DNA from: a bacterium
Lineage (GTDB): Bacteria; Zhuqueibacterota; Zhuqueibacteria; Residuimicrobiales; Residuimicrobiaceae
DNA: 30,178 nucleotides
Direction: 5' to 3'
Assembly: GCA_012523655.1 (NCBI GenBank)
Contig: JAAYTV010000188.1
Coordinates: forward strand, 1 to 30,178
The notes beneath the pieces are model-generated. The model was not told where the DNA came from. It searched no databases and was given only the letters and a program-made list of their open reading frames with translations. Position 1 is the first letter of the stretch. The number at the start of each line of letters is the position of its first letter. Of the stretch, positions 6,825 through 13,520 are shown in pieces. The translations under genes were made by a program, and so were the position numbers.

Positions 6825-8537
6825 TCAGGCTCTTTGATCCGCCTTTTCAATTTTAGCCCAAGTGTCCCTGAGCGTTACCGTCCGGTTCACCTTAATTTTA
6901 TCCGGTGTGGAATCTTTATCGATACAGAAATAGCCCAGCCGCTCAAACTGGAATCGGTCCAAGGGGTGAGCGTCCTTCAGCGCAGGCTCGAGATAGCACT
7001 GCTCCAGCACTTCCACTGAATTTGGATTCAACGCATCCAGAAAACTTTCGCCCTCTTGCAGATCATTTAAATTTTCTTTGAGAAAAAGATTTTCATACAG
7101 CCGCACCTCTCCGCACAGAGCGTGGCTGGCGGAGACCCAGTGGATGGTTCCCTTGACCTTGCGATCGCTCTGAGAAGAACCGCTGCGCGTCTCCGGATCA
7201 TAGGTGCAGTGCACCTCCACCACCTTTTGGGTGACGGGGTCCTTATGCACACTGACGCATTTAATGATATAGGCGTAGCGCAGTCGTACCTCTCCGCCCG
7301 GTTGCAGTCGAAAATATTTCTTGGGTGGATCTTCGCGAAAATCATCCTGTTCGATGTACAACTCGCGGGTGAACAGGATCTTTCGCACACCCATCGATGG
7401 ATCTTCGGGGTTGTTGACAGCGGTCATCTCTTCCACTTGATCCGGCGGATAATTATCGATGACCACCTTGAGCGGCCGCAGAACCGCCATCACCCGTCTG
7501 GCGGTCTTGTTCAACTCTTCGCGCACGCAATGTTCCAGCAGCGACAAATCCACCATGCTGTCGCGCTTGGCCACGCCGATGGTCTCGGCGAAATTTCTGA
7601 TGGCCTTCGGCGGATACCCGCGCCGTCGCAATCCCGAGAGCGTAGGCATGCGCGTATCATCCCAACCGCTCACCCGCTGCTCCTGCACCAGTTGCAGCAA
7701 TTTACGCTTGCTCATCACCGTGTAACTCAGGTTGAGTCTGGCGAATTCCACCTGCCGGGGATGATATAATTTCAGCGTGTCTAAAAACCAATCGTACAAC
7801 GGACGATGGTCTTCAAACTCCAGGGTGCAGATCGAATGGGTGATCCCCTCCAGCGAATCGGATAGGCAGTGCGCATAATCATACATCGGATAAACGCACC
7901 AGGCCGAACCGGTGCGATGATGGTCTGCATGCTTGATGCGGTAGATCACCGGATCGCGCATATTCAGATTGGGCGAGGCCATGTCGATGCGGGCGCGCAG
8001 CACCCGCGTCCCATCCGGAAATTCGCCGGCGCGCATGCGCTTAAAGAGATCAAGATTCTCTTCCATGGACCGGTTGCGATAGGGGCTTTCTTTGCCCGGC
8101 TGAGTCAAAGTGCCGCGATACTCGCGCATCTCCTCAGCCGAAAGGTCACAGACATAGGCTTTACCGAGCTTGATCAGTTCTATCGCATACTGATACAGCT
8201 GTTCAAAATAATCGGAGGCAAAGAACAGCCGATCCTGCCAATCAAATCCGAGCCAGCGGACATCCTCCATGATGGATTCCACATATTCGACATCCTCTTT
8301 CACTGGATTGGTGTCGTCGAAACGCAGGTTGGTCAAGCCGCCGTATTCGTTGGCGATGCCAAAGTTCAGGCAAATCGATTTCGCATGCCCGATATGCAAA
8401 TATCCGTTGGGTTCCGGCGGAAAGCGCGTATGCACCTTGCGGTCGCCGAAACGGCCCTCTGCCAAATCCTGCTCAATGATGGTGCGAATAAAGTTTGCGG
8501 GTAGAGCGACTCCCGTCTTTTCTTTGTTGTCTCCCAT
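6825..8537 (-). CDS. glnS: Glutaminyl-tRNA synthetase
   Basis: This class I synthetase attaches glutamine to tRNA-Gln in the cytoplasm. It has 570 residues against about 553 in E. coli. The Rossmann-fold motifs are PPEPNGYLHIGHAKS (40-54, with HIGH at 48-51) and VMSKRKL (274-280). The stretches RFDDTNP and CVYPMYDYAHC are typical of GlnRS and separate it from GluRS. The two C-terminal anticodon-binding beta-barrels occupy about 330-560 (for example YFRLQPGGEVRLR). The start is ATG at 8537 because AGAGG lies 5 bases upstream. Longer in-frame starts run back towards the tRNA-Gln terminator and lack a ribosome site. The neighbour upstream is tRNA-Gln(CTG), its own substrate, and before that gltX. 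Having GlnRS implies that direct charging of tRNA-Gln is available. Confidence 0.97.
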   Translation of the reverse strand: MGDNKEKTGVALPANFIRTIIEQDLAEGRFGDRKVHTRFPPEPNGYLHIGHAKSICLNFGIANEYGGLTNLRFDDTNPVKEDVEYVESIMEDVRWLGFDWQDRLFFASDYFEQLYQYAIELIKLGKAYVCDLSAEEMREYRGTLTQPGKESPYRNRSMEENLDLFKRMRAGEFPDGTRVLRARIDMASPNLNMRDPVIYRIKHADHHRTGSAWCVYPMYDYAHCLSDSLEGITHSICTLEFEDHRPLYDWFLDTLKLYHPRQVEFARLNLSYTVMSKRKLLQLVQEQRVSGWDDTRMPTLSGLRRRGYPPKAIRNFAETIGVAKRDSMVDLSLLEHCVREELNKTARRVMAVLRPLKVVIDNYPPDQVEEMTAVNNPEDPSMGVRKILFTRELYIEQDDFREDPPKKYFRLQPGGEVRLRYAYIIKCVSVHKDPVTQKVVEVHCTYDPETRSGSSQSDRKVKGTIHWVSASHALCGEVRLYENLFLKENLNDLQEGESFLDALNPNSVEVLEQCYLEPALKDAHPLDRFQFERLGYFCIDKDSTPDKIKVNRTVTLRDTWAKIEKADQRA

Positions 8538-8580
8538 GGCAACCTCTAAATTCTGAAAGCCCTTCATGGCTGTGGTCGGC

Positions 8581-8622
8581 AAAAAAATAAAAAACCGGTC
8601 ATCAATGCCTGACGACCGGTTT
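8581..8622 (-). terminator. Intrinsic terminator after tRNA-Gln
   Basis: On the minus strand ACCGGTC and GACCGGT pair, with further inner TCA/TGA pairing, and are followed by TTTTTTATTTTTTT. It ends the gltX-tRNA-Gln transcript 7 bases after the tRNA and isolates it from glnS. Confidence 0.88.
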
Positions 8623-8628
8623 CTTCAG

Positions 8629-8699
8629 CTGGGGAGCAGGGACTCGAACCCCGGTACCATGATCCAGAGTCATGTGTCCTGCCACTGGACGACTCCCCA
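8629..8699 (-). tRNA. tRNA-Gln (anticodon CTG)
   Basis: The acceptor stem TGGGGAG (5' end at 8699) pairs with CTCCCCA, with discriminator G at 8629. The unusual U1 start is typical of tRNA-Gln. The anticodon loop CTCTGGA gives CTG. The T arm is CGGGGTTCGAGTCCCTG. CCA is not encoded (the next bases read CTG), unlike tRNA-Arg and tRNA-Ser(TGA) here, so a CCA-adding enzyme is needed. Only 14 bases separate it from the gltX stop codon, so it is probably processed from a gltX transcript. Confidence 0.95.
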
Positions 8700-8713
8700 G
8701 GATGCTACTGCAC

Positions 8714-10216
8714 CTAACCCGGTAGACGCTTCGCTGCGTTCTGCAACCGGCGCACCACCGTTTCTTTACCGAGCAGAGCAAGGATGTCAAACAAACCCGG
8801 CCCCACCCCTACACCGGTCACGGCCAGGCGGACCGGATGGATCAGCTTCGTCGCGGCAACGCCATTTTTTTCGGCGACTTGACGCAAAACCGCTTCGATC
8901 GCTGTGCTGGTAAACACATCTAATTTAGAAATTTCTGCAGAAAATTCAACAATTATTTTTGCGCTGTCCGCCTCCCAGCGTTTCTTTACGACAGCCGGAT
9001 CGTAGGTGTCGGGGTCGTTAAAGAAATAAGCGCCGATTTTCAGCACATCGCGGCTAAAGTAGAGCCGTTCGTGCAGCAAAGCCACAACCTGCTCCAAGTA
9101 GGCCTCGCTCACCGACGCGAATTGCATCACGGCCTGCCGGTTTTCCAAAGCCAGCGAAGCCGGGCTGCGCCGCATGATATGCTCTTTGTTCAGCCAGTTC
9201 AATTTCTTCAAATCAAAAATGGCGGCGCTTTTATTGACGCGCTCCAGGGAAAACTGCTCAATCAGTTCCTCCAGGGTGAAAACCTGCCGATCGTCGCCTT
9301 CGCCGGGATTCCAACCGAGTAAAGCAATATAATTGAGCAGCGCGGCGGTTTCATATCCTTTTTTCATATAAGAGGCGACGTCCGGATCTACCTTGCCGGC
9401 GGGCAGCTCATCCAGGGATTGAATATCCCGCTTGCTCATCTTGGTGCCGTCCGGATTAAAGATGAGCGGCAGGTGCGCCAGAGCCGGCGGCTGCCAAGCG
9501 AAATATTCGTACAACAGCAGATGCTTGGGCACAGAACTGAGCCACTCTTCGCCGCGGATCACGTGGCTGACCTCCATCAGATGATCATCCACCACGTTGG
9601 CCAGATGATAAGTGGGAAAGCCGTCAGACTTTAACAGAACCTGGTCATCCACTTCCCGGCTGTCGAAGGTGACCGATCCGCGGACGATATCGTTGACTTC
9701 AAACTTGCGCTCCTGCGGCACCAGCAAACGGATGACGTAGGGCTGTTTTTGCGCCAGCGCCTTGTTCACCTGCTCAGTGGTCATGGTCAGGCTGTTGCGC
9801 ATTTGCATGCGCCGGGCGGCGTTATACTTGGCGTGAAAATCGCCCTCCTGTTTCGCCTGCCGTCGCATTGCCTCCAGCTCTTCAGCAGTGTCAAATGCAT
9901 AATAGGCGTGTCCCTGTTGTAGAAGAAGTGAGGCGTATTTTTGGTAGATCTCCGTGCGCTGCGACTGAAAGTAGGGACCGTACGCGCCTCCCTGTTCAGG
10001 CCCTTCGTCTGGTTCGATTCCCGCCCAGCGCAAAGCGCTCTGCAGGTTCTCTGTGGCGCCTGGCACAAAGCGCTCGCGATCCGTATCCTCGATGCGCAAA
10101 ATAAAAACGCCCTGATGATGGCGAGCGAAAAGAAAATTGTACAGCGCGGTGCGCAATCCCCCGATATGAAAAAATCCCGTGGGGCTGGGTGCGAAACGTA
10201 CTCGGACCTGATTCAC
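8714..10216 (-). CDS. gltX: Glutamyl-tRNA synthetase
   Basis: This class I synthetase of 500 residues charges tRNA-Glu with glutamate. Its HIGH motif appears as HIGG (17-20) within RFAPSPTGFFHIGGLRTALY, and KMSKR lies at 259-263. FILRIEDTDRERF (38-50) and GYETAALLNYIALLGWNPG are hallmark stretches. The zinc-site cysteines found in some GluRS are missing: the corresponding region reads YYAFDTAEEL, as in the zinc-free Thermus type. The C-terminal half is the all-helical anticodon-binding domain. The start ATG at 10216 has GAGG about 11 bases upstream. The leader contains a 4-bp hairpin (10228-10239) and a 61-base palindrome (10254-10314). A dedicated glnS is adjacent, so this GluRS is probably discriminating for tRNA-Glu, though sequence alone does not prove it. 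Confidence 0.97.
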   Translation of the reverse strand: MNQVRVRFAPSPTGFFHIGGLRTALYNFLFARHHQGVFILRIEDTDRERFVPGATENLQSALRWAGIEPDEGPEQGGAYGPYFQSQRTEIYQKYASLLLQQGHAYYAFDTAEELEAMRRQAKQEGDFHAKYNAARRMQMRNSLTMTTEQVNKALAQKQPYVIRLLVPQERKFEVNDIVRGSVTFDSREVDDQVLLKSDGFPTYHLANVVDDHLMEVSHVIRGEEWLSSVPKHLLLYEYFAWQPPALAHLPLIFNPDGTKMSKRDIQSLDELPAGKVDPDVASYMKKGYETAALLNYIALLGWNPGEGDDRQVFTLEELIEQFSLERVNKSAAIFDLKKLNWLNKEHIMRRSPASLALENRQAVMQFASVSEAYLEQVVALLHERLYFSRDVLKIGAYFFNDPDTYDPAVVKKRWEADSAKIIVEFSAEISKLDVFTSTAIEAVLRQVAEKNGVAATKLIHPVRLAVTGVGVGPGLFDILALLGKETVVRRLQNAAKRLPG

Positions 10217-10253
10217 AAGAATTCCTCGCTCTTATGAGCACTAATAAATGATG

Positions 10254-10314
10254 CAGGGGCGGCACGACTGTCATTCCGAGAAAACTACTTCGGCGTACAA
10301 CCGTATCGCCCCTG
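10254..10314 (-). repeat. Imperfect 61-bp palindrome upstream of gltX
   Basis: CAGGGGCG (10254-10261) and CGCCCCTG (10307-10314) pair perfectly. Inside, ACG/CGT and TGT/ACA pairs continue the arm with small symmetric internal loops, and CCGA/TCGG (10276-10279 with 10289-10292) closes an apical loop. It lies between tRNA-Ser(GCT) and gltX and has no T-run. It could be a structured gltX leader, an RNase processing site or a dispersed palindromic repeat. Confidence 0.65.
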
Positions 10315-10320
10315 TATGGG

Positions 10321-10409
10321 CGGAGAGGCAGGGATTCGAACCCTGGGTAGGGGTTACCCCCTACAACGGCTTAGCAGGCCGCCCCGTTCAGCCACTCCGG
10401 CACCTCTCC
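10321..10409 (-). tRNA. tRNA-Ser (anticodon GCT)
   Basis: The acceptor stem GGAGAGG (5' end at 10409) pairs with CCTCTCC, with discriminator G at 10321. The D arm is GCCGGAGTGGCTGAACGGGGC. The anticodon loop CTGCTAA gives GCT, reading AGC/AGU. The long variable arm TAGGGGGTAACCCCTA is typical of Ser tRNAs. The T arm is CAGGGTTCGAATCCCTG. CCA is not encoded (CCC follows). It is 30 bases downstream of tRNA-Ser(TGA), probably in the same transcript. Confidence 0.95.
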
Positions 10410-10423
10410 AGAATAACTTTTTC

Positions 10424-10445
10424 CCGCCAGCCAATTCCCTGGCGG
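10424..10445 (-). repeat. Inter-tRNA hairpin
   Basis: CCGCCAG (10424-10430) and CTGGCGG (10439-10445) form a 7-bp stem with an 8-base loop. It overlaps the CCA and last acceptor bases of tRNA-Ser(TGA), and an A-rather than T-rich tract follows on the minus strand. It therefore looks more like a processing or folding element than a terminator. Confidence 0.5.
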
Positions 10446-10526
10446 AGGGAGGGGGATTCGAACCCCCATGGGTTTGCACCCGGCGGTTTTCAAGACCGCT
10501 GCCTTGCCTGTTAGGTCTATCCCTCC
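10440..10526 (-). tRNA. tRNA-Ser (anticodon TGA)
   Basis: The acceptor stem GGAGGGA (5' end at 10526) pairs with TCCCTCC, followed by discriminator G and an encoded CCA (10442-10440). The anticodon stem GCGGT/ACCGC encloses CTTGAAA, giving TGA, which reads UCN codons. The variable arm is long, and the T arm GGGGGTTCGAATCCCCC is canonical. The D stem looks imperfect, with A opposite C next to CC/GG pairs. This may be tolerated, but it lowers certainty about full function slightly. Confidence 0.93.
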
Positions 10527-10536
10527 CTGGAATTGT

Positions 10537-10565
10537 AATTTACTGATTATTTATCAGACAGTCAA
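10537..10565 (-). promoter_or_regulatory. Promoter of the tRNA-Ser pair
   Basis: On the minus strand TTGACT (10565-10560), a 17-base spacer and TAAATT (10542-10537) end 10 bases before the tRNA. The spacer holds the inverted repeat CTGAT-N5-ATCAG, which could be an operator or chance. It has the same -10 hexamer and spacing as the tRNA-Arg promoter. Confidence 0.65.
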
Positions 10566-10602
10566 ACCTTTTTTAATCCGCTGTTGCCGGCTTGAATCCG
10601 GC

Positions 10603-11691
10603 TCAGCCCTTGCGTACGAACTGCTTGCCCGCCAATTGCAGCACCAGGCCGCGCAATTCCAGTTGCAAAAGGAGGGACAGCACTTTGGCGGTGGGCAGAG
10701 CAGCGCGGGTGGCCAACGCATCGATATGCTGCGGTTCAGTGGTGAGCAGAGCGAGCAGCCGCTCTTCGTCTTGCGAAAGCAGCAGAGACACGGGCTTGGC
10801 CTCTGAACCGGCACCGTATCCAGGCAACTCCTCCAAAATATCCTCCACGCAGGTCACCAGCTTGGCGCCCTGCTGAATCATGCGGTTGCAGCCGAGACTT
10901 TTAGCATTATTGATGTTGCCGGGCAGCGCAAGGACTTCGCGGTTGCATTCCAGAGCATAGTCCGCCGTGATAAGTGCGCCGCTGCCCTGACCCGCTTCAA
11001 TCACCAGCGTGGCCAGCGACAGGCCGGCGATGATACGATTGCGGCGGGGAAAATACGAGGCCTCGGGCTTGGTGGCCATGGGATATTCCGAGACCAGGGC
11101 GCCGCGTTCCGCAATCTCCTGCGCCAGCCCGAGGTTCTCCTCCGGATAAATAACGTCCACGCCGCTGGCCAGAACCGCGATGGTGTTGCCGCCGGTCGCC
11201 AGAGCGGCCCGGTGCGCGCAGGTGTCCACTCCTCGCGCCAGGCCGCTGACAACACAAAACCCCGCTACGGTCAAATCCCGGCTGAACTGCTCAGCCATCA
11301 ATCGGCCATAGACAGAGGGGTTGCGCGTTCCCACCACAGCCAGTTGCTTCTGGGACAGACACGGCAGGGAGCCCTGAACAAACAACACAACCGGCGGGTC
11401 ATTGATGGTCTTGAGCCATTCGGGATAATCCGCATCCCAATAAGTGAGCAAATGGGTGTGATGCGTTTGCACTCGCTGCAGCTGGTCTTCGGCAAACCTC
11501 TCAGCAGCGCTTTGTTTGATGTGGCCGGCCAAAATCTGATCGATGCCGTCGACCTGCGACAGCTCGCGGACAGATGCCTTGAGAACCCGGCTGGCGGTTT
11601 GAAAACGGGCCAACAAATTGCGCATGCGCCAAGAGCCGATCCCGGGAACATGCCACAGCTGCAATAGCGCTTGAAGCTCGGCAGGTGACAT
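10603..11691 (-). CDS. dprA: DNA-processing protein DprA (Smf)
   Basis: DprA binds incoming single-stranded DNA during natural transformation and loads RecA. The 362-residue protein has an N-terminal helix-hairpin-helix-like region (HVPGIGSWR, 14-22). The Rossmann-like DprA core follows, with GTRNPS (121-126), SGLARGVD (149-156), GSGALITADYA and FPRRNRIIAGLS (214-225). A C-terminal winged-helix domain (about 305-362, ending LRGLVLQLAGKQFVRKG) is the usual third domain. The start ATG at 11691 has GGGGGAG just upstream. It lies 12 bases after obgE, so the two are probably co-transcribed. No other competence genes are seen here. A 5-bp hairpin follows the stop codon but has no T-run. Confidence 0.96.
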   Translation of the reverse strand: MSPAELQALLQLWHVPGIGSWRMRNLLARFQTASRVLKASVRELSQVDGIDQILAGHIKQSAAERFAEDQLQRVQTHHTHLLTYWDADYPEWLKTINDPPVVLFVQGSLPCLSQKQLAVVGTRNPSVYGRLMAEQFSRDLTVAGFCVVSGLARGVDTCAHRAALATGGNTIAVLASGVDVIYPEENLGLAQEIAERGALVSEYPMATKPEASYFPRRNRIIAGLSLATLVIEAGQGSGALITADYALECNREVLALPGNINNAKSLGCNRMIQQGAKLVTCVEDILEELPGYGAGSEAKPVSLLLSQDEERLLALLTTEPQHIDALATRAALPTAKVLSLLLQLELRGLVLQLAGKQFVRKG

Positions 11692-11703
11692 ACTCTCCCC
11701 CGA

Positions 11704-12681
11704 TTAAGATGTCGTATTCAGCCTTTCCCACAAAAGTCGCACCAGCTCATCCAGATGAAATCCAGCCACAGCAGAGATGACCACATGGGGATCTCCGCGG
11801 GATAAGCATGGTGCGTGAAACCGTTTGGTCAGCAGGTCTTTTTTAGTAAACACGATCACTCTCGGTTTTTTTTCTAAATTTTTTTTATAAGAGACCAGTT
11901 CATTCATCAGCACCCTGAAATCCGCTCGTGGGTTTTCCGCGGTGGCGTCGATCAGAATGGCCAGCACACTTGTCCGTTCGATGTGGCGGAGAAACTGGAA
12001 ACCCAGCCCTCGGCCGGCATGAGCGCCCTCGATCAATCCGGGGATATCGGCCACCACAAAAGAATGGCCATCTTGATAGTGAACGATGCCGAGGTTTGGC
12101 TGCAAGGTGGTGAAGGCATAATCAGCGATCTTGGGCCGCGCGGCGGAGATGCAGGACAACAGCGTCGATTTGCCGGCGTTCGGCAATCCGACCAACCCCA
12201 CATCCGCCAGCAGCTTGAGTTCCAGCATCAGTGTCCTCTCCTCGCCCTCCTGACCCTCTTCATACTGGCGCGGTGTGCGATTGGTGGAAGAGGTAAAGCG
12301 GGCGTTGCCCCGGCCGCCGCGGCCGCCTTTGGCCACCACTGCCGTCTGGCCGGCGCGGGTCAGATCCACCAAGATCTCTTCAGACTCTTTATCCAAAATC
12401 AGCGTGCCGACCGGCAGTCGCAGGGTGAGCGGTTGCCCGCTTTTGCCGGTTTTAAGGTCGCCCTGACCGTGGCGGCCGTTCTGGGCGCTATATTTGTTTT
12501 TGTATTTGAAATCCAGCAGCGTGCGCACGTGTTCGTCGGCCACCACCACCACATCGCCGCCGTGGCCGCCGTCGCCGCCGGCCGGCCCGCCCTTGGGGAC
12601 ATATTTCTCCCTGCGAAAGGCGATGCAGCCCGAACCGCCGTTTCCCGCTTTTACATGTATCTCTGCACGATCGATGAACAT
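11704..12681 (-). CDS. obgE: GTPase Obg/CgtA
   Basis: Obg is an essential GTPase linked to large-subunit ribosome assembly and stress signalling. This 325-residue protein has the glycine-rich N-terminal Obg fold (1-158, for example GGPAGGDGGHGGDVV and KGGRGGRGNARF). The G domain has G1 GLPNAGKS (165-172), G2 Thr191-Thr192, G3 DIPG (212-215), G4 TKKD (279-282, a variant of NKxD) and G5 SAV near 308. It ends after the G domain, so the C-terminal OCT domain of Bacillus Obg is absent, as in many Gram-negative forms. A T-run terminator (12697-12736) lies just 15 bases before the ATG and the ribosome site is weak. It therefore probably depends on read-through from the STAS gene or on a promoter overlapping that hairpin. 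dprA follows after 12 bases. Confidence 0.97.
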   Translation of the reverse strand: MFIDRAEIHVKAGNGGSGCIAFRREKYVPKGGPAGGDGGHGGDVVVVADEHVRTLLDFKYKNKYSAQNGRHGQGDLKTGKSGQPLTLRLPVGTLILDKESEEILVDLTRAGQTAVVAKGGRGGRGNARFTSSTNRTPRQYEEGQEGEERTLMLELKLLADVGLVGLPNAGKSTLLSCISAARPKIADYAFTTLQPNLGIVHYQDGHSFVVADIPGLIEGAHAGRGLGFQFLRHIERTSVLAILIDATAENPRADFRVLMNELVSYKKNLEKKPRVIVFTKKDLLTKRFHAPCLSRGDPHVVISAVAGFHLDELVRLLWERLNTTS

Positions 12682-12696
12682 TCGTTTTTACTCAAC

Positions 12697-12736
12697 AAAA
12701 AAAGGCCATGGCAACTTGATGTGATCTACCATGGCC
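12697..12736 (-). terminator. Terminator or attenuator between the STAS gene and obgE
   Basis: GGCCATGG (12704-12711) and CCATGGCC (12729-12736) form an 8-bp stem with a 17-base loop, followed on the minus strand by seven T (12703-12697). It lies 22 bases after the STAS gene stop codon and 15 bases before the obgE start codon, leaving no room for a separate promoter between the T-run and the gene. Confidence 0.8.
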
Positions 12737-12758
12737 CGTATTTTCACAAAGGAATCGG

Positions 12759-13424
12759 TTATCCTTTTGTCGAGAACCGCAGCCGTTTCCGTTTTGAATC
12801 CAGATCCAATTGCTTGAGCAATTTACGCAGCGCAAACCACCCTGGCTTTTCATAGCCATAGGTGGAAGAGTTCAACGTTTTGAGTATTTGGATGGTGCCT
12901 GCCTCCGGATCGTCCCGGATGATCTTTTGCACCTTGTCCTGTAGAGTCTCAGTCGTTTTGGCCGCCGCAGCTTTTTTATTGACCGTTTGAGGCGCCGGTA
13001 CAACCGGTGTGGATTGAAACTCGCCATCAGTGACCGGCGCGGTGATTTCATAGCCTTTGGCAGCCAGGGTTTTCTCAAAATCTTTGACCGCCTCGTCAAT
13101 TGTTTCAAACGCTTTGAGAATGAAATGGAATTCCAGCAGTTCAAACACTTCGTACACTTCGGGAATCATCCGCACCAGCTTCAAGTCGCCGCCCTTCTCC
13201 CGAATGCCTTTGATCTCGCTGATAAAAATTCCCCAGCCGGCGGAGCTGACATAGTCCACATTTCCCAGATCGATGATGATGTTGTAGGAACCGGCCTTGA
13301 GCAACGTATTCAACGCATGCTCCAACTCAGACGAGGTGGTGGTGTCGATGTACCCGCCTACCTTAATAATCGAGATGCTGTTGCGATACCCTACCTTTTC
13401 AACAGAAAGTTGAATACCTTCCAT
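12759..13424 (-). CDS. STAS-domain anti-sigma factor antagonist with extra C-terminal winged-helix-like domain
   Basis: The protein has 221 residues, whereas classic RsbV/SpoIIAA antagonists are about 110-120. A STAS domain fills residues 1-120, with GGYIDTTTSSELEHAL after strand 2 and the phosphorylation-site region VDYVSSAGWGIF (56-67, Ser60/Ser61). In the family, an RsbW-type kinase phosphorylates this serine and a SpoIIE-type phosphatase restores it, freeing or trapping a regulator. A linker rich in Ala, Pro and Lys (125-160) leads to a C-terminal domain (163-217) that aligns without gaps to residues 742-794 of the neighbouring phosphatase. The start ATG at 13424 has GGAG 6 bases upstream. 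A near-consensus promoter (13465-13493) excludes a longer N-terminus. The SpoIIE/kinase gene lies immediately upstream, so this is its probable substrate. No sigma factor gene is in the window, so the final target is unknown. Confidence 0.92.
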   Translation of the reverse strand: MEGIQLSVEKVGYRNSISIIKVGGYIDTTTSSELEHALNTLLKAGSYNIIIDLGNVDYVSSAGWGIFISEIKGIREKGGDLKLVRMIPEVYEVFELLEFHFILKAFETIDEAVKDFEKTLAAKGYEITAPVTDGEFQSTPVVPAPQTVNKKAAAAKTTETLQDKVQKIIRDDPEAGTIQILKTLNSSTYGYEKPGWFALRKLLKQLDLDSKRKRLRFSTKG

Positions 13425-13464
13425 GTCAATCTCCAAATGGGAAATAACCTGCACTACGAGGCAA

Positions 13465-13493
13465 AATATAGCGGATAATCCCCTAAATGTCAA
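13465..13493 (-). promoter_or_regulatory. Near-consensus sigma-70 promoter for the STAS gene
   Basis: On the minus strand TTGACA (13493-13488), exactly 17 bases of spacer and TATATT (13470-13465) precede the STAS gene. The predicted start of transcription is near 13458, giving a leader of about 34 bases with GGAG near its end. The antagonist can therefore be made independently of the long upstream operon and in greater amount, as partner-switching stoichiometry would require. Confidence 0.8.
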
Positions 13494-13520
13494 TAAAAAA
13501 CATTGCCTCTGGGCGGCGGT

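Noticed and set aside
10254..10314. Known riboswitch or T-box upstream of gltX
   Set aside because: I could not find the T-box sequence, the fluoride-type pseudoknot motif or the ZTP core; only the palindrome is supported.
10586..10602. GCCGG/CCGGC hairpin after dprA as a terminator
   Set aside because: The stem is 5 bp and the minus strand continues with an A-rich tract rather than a T-run.
13425..13493. Longer N-terminus for the STAS protein
   Set aside because: It would be translated across the near-consensus promoter, whose predicted start is at 13458, and a good ribosome site precedes the ATG at 13424.
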